A model generated the notes under the pieces. That model ran no database searches, had not been told where the DNA came from, and saw only the letters and a program-made list of their open reading frames with translations. Made by a program: the position numbers and the translations under genes. Source: Spirodela intermedia (lineage: Eukaryota; Streptophyta; Magnoliopsida; Alismatales; Araceae). From it: DNA of 64,000 bases. Below are positions 12,703 to 25,000 of this stretch, piece by piece. How positions within the stretch are numbered: position 1 is the stretch's first letter; the number at the start of each line of letters is the position of its first letter. The stretch spans positions 2,688,001 through 2,752,000 of the forward strand of contig LR746271.1 of the NCBI GenBank assembly GCA_902729315.2. The letters are read 5' to 3'.

Positions 12703-14440
12703 TGATAAGTCTTCATTATCATGAGTTAATAATTAGTAAATAATATAGTTTTAGCCTTAACTCATGATAAATAGACTTATATTTGTGTTAAAGTGTGAAA
12801 AGTGGTTTTCAGTTGATTAACATGAATTTTTGACTAATTATGTGATTTTTTATGAATTTATATGATTTTTATAGTCTTATTTTTGAGATAAATAAAGAAA
12901 ATGAAATAAAAATAAAAATATAGCAAAATGGGGGGGACCCACTGGCCAGCCGGGCCCGTAAGTAGGTCGGAAGCGTAGTTAGGGAAGAGCCGCGAGTAGG
13001 GGCTCAAGCGGGTAGGACCGATGGGGGCACGTGTGCGCCACTCCCCTTCCACGTCACCGATGGCTAGCCGACTATGGGGTAAGGAGTGGCCGTACACGCG
13101 AGAGAAAAGGACTCATTGCTTGCAAATATAATATTACTGTATATTCCCCCAAAACTTCAGCGCACAAATGATGTGGGACTAAACCCGCATCACACCTTCC
13201 CCCAAAAGGATTTGAAGAATTTAATACCTAAAATACCTCTTATTTATAATAGAGATATACCATGATGACGTCACTTGATAAGGACATTAGAGTACTTATT
13301 TCAATCTCTCTCATGCAAGCGGGCAACCAGCGCAAGTTCGAATCCTCCTAGAACCAAAACTCATATTTTTATCTGATTATCTCGACTTTCTTGTAGATCA
13401 CCGGTGAAGGATTAAGCCATTAGAATCACTAGATCGTCGGCGAAAATCTCGTCAATGCGATTCGTGAAGCATTGTTATTAAAACTGTTAGACAATTCACA
13501 ATAAAAAGATCGCGAATCCATCTAATAAATGATCTCTGATTGATCAATGAATAAGTCGTCATCGAGAAGAGGACGATTTGCCAAAATACAAGTTGCCACC
13601 TCCTAAGAGCGTACCAGATGCAATGAAGAGCTTCCTCTTGCTGCACGAGCCTAAAGATGAAGCTCCCTAATATGCGCCCCACCTCCATTCAACTCCTCTC
13701 TATCAGATGACAGCTGCCGGAGAGCCACAAAGTCGTCATTTTTCCTCTCTACCAGGTGATAGTCGCCGGAGACAATTCGACGACCTATTTCATTGATCTC
13801 TAGACTTCGCAAGGAGATCTAGAGATTGCCCATGTTGTCCTTCTCCAAAGAGAGCCTTCGAGGCCATAAACATTACATGACAATCCTCTTGAATGTTCAG
13901 GATTTCAGTGCATCGTCAATACAATGCCGGAACTCTCTTTTCCTACTTTCAACTTAATTTCTACTTAATTTAGTAATAATTTGTGTGATTTAAATTTATC
14001 AAGCTATACTTCATTCAATTATGATTCTTCTGTCTTTTACAGATCTTAATTTGATCGATTAAATCATCTATAATTGTTTACATAAGAATCACCAAGTGGA
14101 ACTCTATTTCCACCCAATTTGCGTTCGTCAGGTGTTGACGTCATCCTAATATTTGCACCCTTATTTCCCTTTTTTATAAATTTTAAATATATATATATTT
14201 TATTTCCTAGTATACAATTCATAAAAAATCATATTCTTTGAGAAAAATTCTGAAACATTACCTAATATTATATTATATCTCTATGATAGACCTGAAAAAT
14301 TATCATTATTTTTTAAAATTTTATTGAACTATAATTACTATATTTGTTTAGAAGTACTTCTAAATATCTGAAAATTAGTATTTTCTAGTTTTATAAATTA
14401 TAAATTTACATGATTTACTATACAACACTAAGTCATGTCA
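12703..14440 (+). repeat. LTR-A copy 3: 3' LTR of the Athila-like element (reference copy)
   Basis: This is a full-length 1738-bp LTR starting TGATAAGTC after the polypurine tract and ending AAGTCATGTCA. Order of landmarks: 14-bp-arm hairpin (12716-12770), AT-rich U3, GC-rich block with the CACGTG core (about 12935-13080), TATA-like CTGTATATTC (13137-13146), GATGTGGGACTAAACCC, a TGACGTCA palindrome (about 13265), a TTCGAATCC box (about 13336-13344), a GC-rich block with antisense open frames (13452-13860), and an AT-rich 3' end. It assigns the whole LTR-A family to this element. Confidence 0.93.
12716..12770 (+). other. Conserved hairpin near the LTR-A 5' end
   Basis: The arms TTATCATGAGTTAA (12716-12729) and TTAACTCATGATAA (12757-12770) are perfect 14-bp complements around a 27-base AT-rich loop. 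The same structure is intact in the copies ending at 17787, 22053, 35146 and 60799 and in the copy starting at 63017. It has one mismatch in the 57270 copy, is decayed in copy 1, and is deleted in the 51780 copy. Confidence 0.9.
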
Positions 14441-15489
14441 AGGAAGCAAAGAAATTTTAGTTAGATTTATTTTATGAATAATTAGTATAGGAGGAAATTT
14501 TAAAACTAGTATTAATGCATTCATAGATTTCTATATTTTTCTTATAAGATGGTATATTTATTTAAGTATGAAGGTTAAAGTGTGTTAGATTTAGTGACTT
14601 CAAGTGATAGAAAAAGAAATGTAGTACATTGAAGGATGAAATATTTTGAAAGTACATCTTGATGATCATGATCCATATGTTATGAATTTGCATTTTGAAT
14701 AAGTATGAATCATGAAGTTGGATGTGATGAGGTTAAAGTTGTATTAAAATTATTGGAAGCTAGACATTCTTAGTATGAGGAATCTTAAGTAGTTGATAAT
14801 TTGTCTTATATATATATATATATAGATATATAGATATATATAAATCATCATATGGTAGAGTGTAAGAGTCAACTCATGAAAACAATATATATGAGGATTT
14901 TTCACTTGTCCCATAGAAACTTTTCTATATGTGAGACTAGGAAAAGATAATAATAATAAAAAAAAAGTGAGTGCAAATACTTCTATAGTGATTTCTCACT
15001 TGTCTCATGGAGGCTTTCCACATGTGAGATTTAGACATGAAAAAGAAGCTATATGGGAAAAGCTACCTGCCTATGATGTTTATAATAAAGCAATTAAAAA
15101 AAAAAGGAAGAGACAAAAGGAATACGCTACTTGGGTGCATGAATCTAGAAGAGAAGGCTGAAGATAGTTTAAAAACTTGAGTAAACTTTTTATCATTTAA
15201 TTAGTGATTTCTGAAAATGAAAGATGTTGAATTTCATGCATTGAAGAGAGTGATAGTTAAGATGAATATTTTTTGAAATAGTTCATTTGGATATGGAAAC
15301 ATTTTTTATTTTTGATCTTGTAGGAAACTATTTCGAATCACATGAATATCTGAATATTTATTTGAATGCCATCTCTGCTGGAAAAATGAGAAAATAAATG
15401 ATTTATGTAAAATATTTAATAAATAGCTTTAACTTTGTAAGTCTTTTGCTTATTGCTAGGAACTAGTAAATTTCAAAGTTGGGGGTATT
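14441..15489 (+). other. Probable 3' internal region of the LTR-B element
   Basis: This AT-rich segment ends in a polypurine tract directly before LTR-B, so at least its right part should be the 3' untranslated interior of that element. It contains a diverged direct repeat of about 40 bp at about 14897-14937 and 14990-15031, a TA/GATA microsatellite at about 14808-14840, and an uninformative 76-codon frame (14931-15161). No pol domain is recognisable. Confidence 0.45.
15475..15489 (+). other. Polypurine tract of LTR-B
   Basis: AAAGTTGGGGGTATT lies directly before TGTTAAAGC. The same TGTTAAAGC end is seen in reverse at 61021-61030, which supports 15490 as the LTR-B start. Confidence 0.7.
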
Positions 15490-16169
15490 TGTTAAAGCTA
15501 GATTTATGTGTTTTAATTAGTTGTATTATTTGATTTTATTTTTTTAACTTGCAGAATAAATATAAGATATATTCTTAATTTTAAAAGTCTAAAGTTGAAA
15601 TACTTAGTATAATTTTTTATTATTAAAATAAAGAGAATAAAATATAAAAAAAATTCTGCCTACTAGCAAGCCAGCACTTGGTAGCTAATTCAAAGGACCA
15701 GACCGAGGGAGCCACGAGTTGGGCTTGAGTGGCGAAGGTCTCATTCTGCGCATGTGTGCGTCACTCCCCTTCCACGTCTCAATGGCCAATCGGTCATGGG
15801 GCAAGGAGTGCCCGTACACGCATGCACACATGAGGGCTGACCTCCTTATTATTGCCTTCTCCCAAGATGGTCTTAGGCATTATTTTATTTTGAGAGAAGG
15901 GATCTCTATTGAGAGAGAGAAACTTTGATTTATATTCAACTTAAACGATGACAAACTTCCAATGTAGGACTTACTGTTTTTGTCCATTTCAGTATAGCCA
16001 TCTGGAGCACAGTGTAATCTAGCAGTATTCAGCAAGCCACGTCATCAAATTAGCCTGATCCTAAGGTTGGCAAACCACCATGATACTAGATGCGTAAAGC
16101 GATCCATTGGTAGTTCGTCAATCTAACACCGCTCAACACGCACGTGACCTTAAAGGATGATCCGACAGT

Positions 16170-17787
16170 GGTTGTATATTAAATCACGCAAATATAAAAT
16201 TTATGAAACTAGAAAATACGATTTTTCAGATATTTAGAAGTATTTTTTAACAAATATATCAATTATAATTCAATAAAACTTCCAAAAAATAGCGGTAATT
16301 TTCCAAGTCGATTATAGAGATGTAATATAATATCTGGTAATTATTCAGAATTTTGCCTCAAAGAATACTATTTTCTATGAAGTTTATACTAAGAAATGAA
16401 AAGGAAATATATTTTAAATTCATGAAAAAAAAAATAATAAGGGTGCGGATGTCAGGATGACGTCAGCGCCCGACGAATGCGAATCGGGTAGAAATAGAGT
16501 TCCGCCCGGTGATTCTTACGTAAGCGATTACAGATGATTTAATTGATCAAATTAAGATCTAAAAAAGCTAGAAGAATCGTAAGTGAACGAAGTATATTTT
16601 GGTAAATTAAAATCACACAAATTATCACTAAATGAACCGTAAAGTAAGTTGAAAGCAGTAAAACAGAGTTCCGACGTCGCGGCGGCGATGCGTCGGCAAT
16701 ACACCAGAATTCTGAGCGTTCGGGAGGATAGTCGTGCAGTGTCCACAGCCTCAAAGGCTCTCCTTGGACAAGGACGATGTGGGCAATCTCTAGATCTCCT
16801 TGCGAAGTCTAGAGATTAATGAAATGCGTCGTCGAGTCGTCTCTGGCGGCTGTCACTTAGCGGAGCGGAAAAATGGCGACTTTGCGGCTCTTCGGCGGTT
16901 GTCACCCGACGAAGAGGAGCTGGATGGAGGTGGGGCACGTGTCAAGGAGCTTCATCCTCAGGTCTGCGCAGCAAGAGGAGGCTCTTCATCGCATCTGGTA
17001 CACTCTCAAGAGTTGGCGACTCGTCTCCCGGCGGATCGTCCTCTTCTCGACGACGACTTGTTCATTGATCAATCAAAGATGATTTACTTGATGGATTCGC
17101 GATCCTTTTATCGCGAATCCTTCAGCAATTTTAGTAACAATGCTCTGCGAATCGTGTTGATGAGATTTTCACCGATGATCCAGCGATTTTGGTTGCTTAA
17201 TCCTTCACTGGCGATCTGCAAGAAAGTTGCGATAATCAGATAAAAATATGAGTTTTGGCTCTAGGAGGATTCGAACCCGTGCCGGTTGCCCCCCGCCTCT
17301 TCTGAGGAAGGTGACAGGTTTAGTCCCACATCGGTTGCGTGCCGAATTTTTAGGCGAATATATAGTAATGTTACATTTCTAGGCACAGTCCCTTTCTCGC
17401 GCGTGTACGACCAATCTTTGCCCCACAACTGACTGGCCACCGGTGACGTGGTAGGGGAGTGGTGCACACGTGCCCCCATCGGTTCAAGCTGCTCGAGCCC
17501 CTGCTCGCGGCTACTCCCCGACTGCACTTCCGGCTTGCTTGCAGGCCCAGCTGGCCGGCGGGTCCCCCTCATTTTGTCTTATTTTTTATTTAATTTCTTC
17601 TCCTTCATTTATCTCAAAAGTAAGACTGTAAAAATCGTATAAAATCACATAATTACCTAAAAATTCACGTTAATCAACTGAAAACCACTTTTCACACTTT
17701 AACACAAATATAAGTCTATTTATCATGAGTTAAGGCTAAAACTATATTATTTACTAATTATTAACTCATGATAATGAAGACTTATCA
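16170..17787 (-). repeat. LTR-A copy 4, solo LTR inserted in LTR-B
   Basis: This minus-strand copy is about 1.62 kb. Its right end is ACTTATCA, with an intact terminal hairpin. At the left end about 15 terminal bases are missing or altered (it starts near GTTGTATATTAAATC). It belongs to the short size class: TTCGAACCC is followed directly by CCTTCTGAGGAAGG, without the extra block. It is flanked by LTR-B on both sides, and the uninterrupted LTR-B site can be read in reverse at about 56835-56865. An antisense frame of 147 codons (16800-17243) is the longest seen in any copy. Confidence 0.9.
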
Positions 17788-18772
17788 GACGGCTAAAGAG
17801 ACACCACGGTATTAGGAACCTAAGTTCTCGATTGGTAGCAGTTCATGATGGGTTGATCTTGCATCACTCAATGCGCCATGTGACCAAGCTCATTTGATTC
17901 AACGGCTCCCAAAGGACCACGATAATGGAACTTAACTTCTCGCACGTATCACCATAAAAGATGTAAAGATAATAATCAATTATTATCTAGTAAAATAAAT
18001 ATTATTGATTATCTTTAAAATCCTAACGATAGTCTCGAATATGGTAATCTATTCTTCCCTCTTTTTGTGCCATCAACGTGTCCGACGATCGGCTAGCTCA
18101 TTCCTTCCTCCCCCGACTGCACTCAAGGCCTCTGACAAGTGATCAGCTCTTCCCTTCTCCTCCCAAATAATAGTAATAGCGTGGTCGACCCTTCTTTTGG
18201 CAAATCTCTCCGGCAAAACACTACAGCACTTCTAGACGATACTTTTGTGACTTCTAACATGCTGTGGCACGACCAGACAAAACCAAGCCACTACACTAGT
18301 GTCTCTAGATCTCCAAGAGGCAGACTAAACTTGAGTAACTATTTATTTCCTATTTTCAGCATTTACTTACCTACTATTGTCATTTATTTATATTTTATAG
18401 TAAGTTCTTTCCGTTTCATGCACATTTTGATTGAAATGAGTAGAACTAATTCAAAACTTGATGAATGACCTTCATTCTTCTTCTGAATCTTCCGAAACTC
18501 GTCTGAGATCAACCTAAGATTATTTTCAACTTATTTTCTACTGATTTTTACAGTCAAATCTTGACATATTTATGTTCCTAGCATTCTGTGAATAACGAGT
18601 ACTTTTCTATTTTTGAATGTAAAATCATTGAGATTAAAGGCTGATTAATGAGTGTTCAATAGTTAAAACAAGTTGGAGACATTCACGAATGACCTCATGT
18701 CATGTGTGTGAATCCTCAAGCACACATTCGTCCAAGAAAACGAGTTGACTATATTTCTCTCTTTCTTCATTT

Positions 18773-18905
18773 TTGTCTTATTTCTCTCCTCTCTCTCTCG
18801 TGAGACCTCTCTTCTCTCTCCATCTCTCGTGAGATCTCTCCCATTCTCTCCCTCTCTTTCGATCGATCTCTCTCTCTCTCTCTTTCTCTCCTTCTCTCTC
18901 GTGAA
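18773..18905. repeat. CT-rich low-complexity tract in LTR-B
   Basis: This is an imperfect (CT)n run with interspersed CTCGTGAGA units. The reverse LTR-B copy has the equivalent GA tract at 55618-55925, so it belongs to the element. Confidence 0.85.
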
Positions 18906-18910
18906 AATTT

Positions 18911-19520
18911 TAACTAAAATTCTCATAAAGGTTGTAAATCTCATTAGGAGTTTTTTCCATAAAAGCTACTCTAGATATAGAATCAATCATATTTCTATGT
19001 TGTTCTAATAATTCATCATAAAAGATTTTATTGAGCTACTAGTTAAGTATAGCATGATGAGAATAGTTTATAAGTAAATCTTCAATTTTTTTTAATTCTC
19101 ATGCAAAATTTCTCTTAGCCTTTGAGCAAAACTTCATATATATTTTCTCATATTTTGAGTTTTTTTTAAGGGATAAATTTTCAAAGAAATATCTCTTCTA
19201 TGTCTTTCCAACTTGTTAATTCTCTATCTAATGTGGATAGCCCATAACTAGCTTTGTCTCTAAGTGTATGAGGAAATAATTTCATCTTAATAATTTTTGG
19301 TGTAACTTGAGGGAGATTATCCAATCATAGACATATGAAATTTTTCTAAATGTAAGTAAGGTTATTGTAAAGGTAATCTATGAAAATTAAGGAGTATTTA
19401 GAAAATTTCTAGATTTATTTCAAATTTAATAGTGGGTGTTAATAGGACTTTAATATTAGATGATCGTTGATATGAATCAGGGATCTAATAATTTTTCATA
19501 GCGATAAGATTATTCTCAAT
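18911..19520 (-). pseudogene. Athila-like gag relic (minus strand)
   Basis: The reverse complement reads, with frameshifts and stops, through the gag order of Athila elements. About 19235-19300 gives MKLFPHTLRDKASYGLSTL (compare the family's LFPFSLRDKA block), then ELTSWKDIEEIFL. Around 18925-19015 it gives DELLEQHRNMID and AFMEKTPNEIYN, equivalent to the family's KTPEEAYEL block. It lies in the expected place, downstream of the primer-binding site at 19829-19845 and the LTR at 19851-22053 on the same strand. The rest of the element is missing: the tract stops at the LTR-B CT run. Confidence 0.7.
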
Positions 19521-19828
19521 TTGACCTGTACTACCTCCAAGATCCATCAAAATTGATTTTTCTCTCAAATTTTTGGTTTTGAATGAAATAGTGAAAGGAT
19601 TTTCTAACCTTAGATGTAAGGATCTTATACCATGCATTAAAATCAATAAATTTGAGAATTTTTTTTAATAATTATGACCCTCCTTCAACATGCTCTAGGC
19701 ATTGCCTTGCTGCTCTTCGTTCTTTTCTTTTTCAAAATTTTTCTGCAAGAAGAAAATAAAATAAGAGTTAATTTTTTTTGCGTACTCTAAGATAAAAATA
19801 TAAAAATACCAAATATTATGTAATACAT

Positions 19829-19845
19829 CTCTAGCAATGGTACCA
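19829..19845 (-). other. Primer-binding site of the minus-strand Athila-like element
   Basis: On the minus strand this reads TGGTACCATTGCTAGAG, a diverged form of the TGGCGCCGTTGCCGGGG sequence (complementary to the tRNA-Asp 3' end) used by many plant Athila/Tat elements. It starts five bases after the LTR terminus (19851 in reverse), the normal spacing. Confidence 0.75.
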
Positions 19846-19850
19846 AAATT

Positions 19851-20305
19851 TGATGTGACTTATTGTTGTATAATAAATCACATAAATTTAAAATTTATAA
19901 AACTAAAAAATACTAATTTTCAGATATTTAAAATTATTTTTTTAAAAAATATAAATTATAATTTAATAAAAGTTTCACAAATAGTGAAAAATTTCCAAGT
20001 CAATCATAGGGATGTAATATACTATCGAGAAATATTTTCGAGTTTTCTTCAAAGAATATAATTTTTTTATAAATTTTAGACTAAGAAATAAAAATTAAAT
20101 ATATTTAAAATTTATGAAAAAAAGAAATAAGAGGTGTCGACATCAAGATGACATCAATGCCCAATGAACATGAATCAGGTAGAAATAGAGTTCCACCTAG
20201 TGATTCTTACATAAGTGATTATAGATGATTTAATTGATCAAATTAAGATCTATAAAAGTCAAAAGAATCATAATTGAATGAAGAATAATTTAGAAAGTGG
20301 AAATC
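19851..20305 (-). repeat. LTR-A copy 5, 3'-terminal 455-bp fragment next to the primer-binding site
   Basis: It begins TGATGTGACTTA and follows the LTR 3' end for about 455 bp, then stops at GAAAGTGGAAATC. A complete LTR starts a few bases further on. The eight bases CAAAATTT precede the terminus in both, so this is a partial tandem duplication of the LTR end and not two insertions. Confidence 0.85.
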
Positions 20306-20311
20306 AAAATT

Positions 20312-22053
20312 TGATGTGACTTAGTTGTATAATAAATCACACAAATTTAAAATTTATAAACTAGAAATTACTAATTTTCAGATATTTAGAAGTATTTCTA
20401 AATAACTATATCAACTATAATTCAATAAAAGTTCTAAAAATAGTAGAAATTTTTTAAGTCAAACACATGGATGTAATATAATATCCAGTAATATTCAAAA
20501 AAATTCTTCAAAGAATATAATTTTTTATAAATTTTAAACTAAGAAATAAAATGAAATATATTTAAAATTTACGAAAACAAAAAATAAGAGGTGCAGACGT
20601 CATGATGACATTACTACTCGACGAATGCGAATCAGACAGAAATAAAGTTCCATCTAGTCATTCTTACATAAGCGATTACAAACGATTTAATTGATCAAAT
20701 TAAGATCTGTAAAAGTGAGAAAAATCATAATTGAATGACGAATAATTTAGAAAGTAGAAATCACACAAATTATCACTAAATAAAGTGAGAATTAGGTTGA
20801 AAGTAGGAAATACAAAGTTCCGGCATCACGGCGGCAATGTGTCGATGATGTACCAAAACCTAAGCATTCAAGAGGATTGTCATGTAGTGTCTGCAGCCTC
20901 AAAGGCTCTCCTTGGATAAGGACGATGTGAGCAATCTCTAGATCTTCTTGCACAGTCTAGAGATCAATAAAATGGGTCATCAAATCATCTTTGACAGCTA
21001 TCACTTGACAGAGTGGAAAAATGATGACTTTGCGGCTCTCTAACGACTGTCACCTGACAGAGAAGAGCTAGATGGAGGTGAAGCATGTGTTAGGGAGTTT
21101 CATCCTCAGGTTTGCGTAGCAATAGGAGGCTCTTCATCACATCCGGTACGCTCTTAGGAGGTGGCGACTCGTCTCTTGGCGGATTGTCTTTTTCTTGACA
21201 ATGACTTGTTTGTCGATCAATCAGAGATGATTTACTCAATGGATTTTCAATCTTTTTATCGTGAATCATTTAGTAATTTTAATAACAATGCTCCACAAAT
21301 CGTGTTGATGAGATTTTCACCAATGATCGAGTAATTCTGATAGCTTAATCCTTCACTAGTGATCTGTAGGAAAGATATAATTTAATTAGATAAAAATATG
21401 ACTTTTGGCGCTAGTAAGATTCAAACCCACATTGATCATTTGCCTGTATGAGGGAGAGAGAACAAATTATTGAATACCTTTATAAAGTGACATCATCATG
21501 GAATATTGTTGTTAAAACTAAGGGGTATTTTAGGTATTAAAATAATCAAAACATTTTGAGGAAGGTGTGACGTGAATTTAATCACACATCAATTGTACAT
21601 AGAAGTTTTGGGTAAATATATAATAATATTATATTTAGAAGTAATGAGTCCCTTTCTTGCATGTACAACCACTCTTTGCCCCATAGTCGGCTGGCCATCG
21701 GCGTCGTAAAAGGAGAGCAGTACACACGTGCCCCCATCAGTCCATAGCCGCTCAAACCCCTACTCGCACCTCTGCCCCGACTACACTTCCAACCCACTTG
21801 CGGGCCCGGCTGGTTGGCAGGTCCCTCCTTTTTCTATCTTTTTATTTTATTTACTTTTTTTTATTTATCTCAAAAATAAGATTATAAAAATCATATAAAT
21901 TCACATAAAATCACATAATCAGCCAAAAAATCAAATTAATAAATTAAAAACCACTTTTCATAATTTAACATAAATATAAGTCTATTTATCATGAGTTAAG
22001 ACTAAAACTATATCATTTAATAATTATTAACTCATGATAATGAAGAATTATCA
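20312..22053 (-). repeat. LTR-A copy 6, complete 5' LTR of the minus-strand element
   Basis: The copy is 1742 bp and runs from TGATGTGACTTAG to AGAATTATCA, with an intact terminal hairpin (left arm at about 21986). It is the long size class and contains the TGACATCA-type block near 21488. CpG sites are widely converted to TG or CA compared with the copies near 63 kb, as expected for an old methylated copy. Together with the duplicated end at 19851 and the primer-binding site it forms the 5' end of an element that reads leftward. Confidence 0.9.
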
Positions 22054-25000
22054 TGAGTTCTTTGTCAAATTTAAGTTCTTGTGGAATCAAGGAAAAATTT
22101 TCTTCTCCACAAAACTCTAGTTGTATCAAATAATCCTCATTGTAACAACTAAGGAAACCTTTAGTTGGACAATTCACAAAGCTCATTTGGGGAAGGTAGT
22201 ATGTGTTCATTAAATCAATTCTTTAATGTGTATATGATGATTCAGCTTTAAACTTATTTAACATTAATATTCATCTACTTTGAAAATTTCATTAGCCATT
22301 AGAATTTTAGCTTGAAATTCAGAAAATATAATTGCATTGTTAATGGAAGATTTTTAGACAAAGCTTGGACTTTGATTTGACCATGTAGAGAACAAAATCA
22401 AGGTTTTTTGTAAAAATAGCATTCAGTGGGCATGCCATATATTTTAATGTAAAAATAGGAATTCCTTCTGAGTCACACTCTTGCATTTCTTCTCTTCATG
22501 CATTAAATGCTTGCAGCAAATATCAAAACTCAAGGTAGTCAAGAAATTCTCCTAATAATACTTCTTAAGCTATAAGACTCACATCCACACGTCTCACTTT
22601 GAAACAAGTGTACAAAAAAATTATTAATGCTTAAATTGAGCTTGAGAAGAAATTTTGATGCATAACTTCAATGAGTTATTTAATCAGGTTACCTACAAGA
22701 AAATCTTAAGAATATCCACTACCTTTCATTTTTCATAGGAGGATGAAAACATCATAAAAAAATATCAAATAGGAATTCAATCATTTCCAACATTAAATAT
22801 TTCATAGAAGCGCTAAAATCTTAAAATTCACAATCTTGATATCATGATAGTCACAATTGATGCAAATTATTAATACCTAGTTAAACACATTTCAAATGAG
22901 TTAGAAGTACCTAGCCTAATGATCTCTTAATTCATAAACTTTCATCCTTGCCAGCTCCTTATTAAATCCATCTAAAAGTTCAAAGCATGATTGTGACTAA
23001 TCTGACATAATTTATGCAACACTCCTCCAATGTATGTTACCTATAAATAGTAATAAATAAGAATGCACAGGATGGGCATGAACTAATCAAGAGGTGTTAC
23101 AAGGAGCTGGGTGTTAAGCTTTAGAATTTTGAATGAATTTTCAGGTTGCCAATAGGACATAGTAGCTACTAGATAATCCATCCATTTTCTATTTTTAGTT
23201 TTCAGTTGCTTGACTTAGTATGTGTTCATAATGGATTAAAGATATATATTTTTCATTCACCCCCTCTAGAGAAGATCTAAATTCACTAAATTTAATTTTT
23301 AAAATATCTTTGAAATTTTGTTTATGGATTATAAAATTTTGATTATCCCAGAACACAATGGTTAAGACCCACTACCCCTACCCACAACCACTTGTAAAGA
23401 ACATCCCATAACTCTATGTGGGTCAAAGATGAGTACAAAGCTCCACTCCTATGAGTGATTTTCAAATCTTAATCAAAATTTTGTCTTACACAAAATAGAT
23501 AAAATATCATTCTGAATTTCTTTTGTCACTTAATAGAGAACTAAATCATGTCCGAAAATTCAAACAAAGGAAATTGAATTACACTTGATGCTTTTTTATT
23601 CCTCACAATAGGAACCTAACTAATTGCTAAAGGTGCCATCACTGAAATAAGATAAAGGAAGAACGTTATTGGATCAAGTTCTCAACTTATAGTCTTCTTA
23701 TTGTCGAAACAAGCTACATAGATTACTCAAATTCACATATTGTGCAAAAGTAGTCAGAAAGAAACTTGAAATTGGAAAGAGGTCAATAATGATTGCTCAA
23801 ATCTAACTAGATACTAGATAAAGTTGAACATATAAATAAAATTTAGATGCTATCTTCCCCCATTTTTTATCCATTATTCAGAGTTAAAATTTTAAATCAG
23901 TTCAATATTCAAATAGTCAAAAATTAATATGATGCACTCTTTAAGGATTTAGATATCCTCGAAGTTAAATCCTTACATGAAATTGAGAATACATCATTTC
24001 TATGTAATAAGTCAAGCATAATTGTTATATTTTCTACATTAATTTATACTAAATGAAATAGATTCAAAGTGAAATCAAGAAAGTATATTCTAGACAGATT
24101 GTGCAAAATACATCCTTAATGTATGAATTTTTCATACTATTATTGCATGTTTATACTTTTAATATCCATAATTATCTGTTGATATGCTTTACTTGAAAAC
24201 AAATTCATTAAATTTAATCATAATTTATTTTAAAATCAGAATTTAATAATTTTAGTGCATTGTATTAGATAAAAATCATTTTTATGATCTTTTCATGATT
24301 TTTCATAATATGTGTTAATTCCTAAGGGTATTCTAGCCCTTAACAAAGTCTATTAAGTCCATAAAGAAGCCCATTAGGTCGATTTAATTAATTATATTAA
24401 AATGATGTGAGGAGGGAGATATGGGTAGAGAAATAAAATCCATATTCTCACCGAAAATCAACATATTTCTAAACAGCTTGATTCTTAGCCGCTTGAAATC
24501 AAATATAGATCTGATTTGAGTATAAAACTTTTTATTTAGGGAAAAAAGGAATCCTTCTCCTCTCACCAGCTAACACTAATGGTGTTGCTCCAATTCTTTG
24601 CATAGTTTTTTCCCTATTGGGATTTAAATCTGATTTTAATTTTAAAAAGTTATTTTCTCTGATAATTTAGGTGAAAACTAGATGAACCAAGAAAGAGATT
24701 CATTTCTAGAGTTTTTATTTAAGATTTCACCTGATTCCATTTGTTCACCCATCTTCAGTGTCAAAATGGGATTTTCTGATTTACAGTCTATTTTCTGCCT
24801 TGTCATTGATGTTTTTAAGTATAAATTATTTTCATTTTCATTTTTTGAACTGAATTAAACATCAGAAATTGATCATTTTTCCCTAGATTTTCAATTCATT
24901 TGTTTGCCTCATTACAACTGTTAGAGAGGTATTTTCAATTCTTAATCTAGGTTAATGTGATTTTCTTAATGGTTTTTATGATTGAATCAATTCTAAACTC

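Larger units (their letters stand above)
15490..18910 (+). repeat. LTR-B copy 1, interrupted by LTR-A copy 4
   Basis: LTR-B begins TGTTAAAGCTAG. Its segments 15490-16169 and 17788-18910 match, in reverse, the blocks at 60.8-61.03 kb and about 55.6-57.27 kb. Shared landmarks include the GTGACCTTAAA...GACGGCTAA stretch (the LTR-A insertion site), ATTGATTATCTTTAAA, and a CT-rich run followed by its flank. Excluding the insert the LTR is about 1.8 kb. The 3' boundary is approximate: the CT-rich tract ends near 18905, where an Athila gag relic on the other strand begins. The internal order (polypurine tract, then TG) marks this as a retrotransposon LTR whose coding part I cannot see. Confidence 0.75.

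Noticed and set aside
13330-13360. Possible tRNA gene at the TTCGAATCC box
   Set aside because: Only a T-arm-like part is present; no matching acceptor 5' strand, D-arm or anticodon arm is found in the right place. I report it as a tRNA-like relic only.
14808-14840. TA/GATA array considered as a CRISPR-like or satellite repeat
   Set aside because: It is a simple microsatellite. There are no spaced repeats anywhere in the window and the genome is a plant nuclear one.
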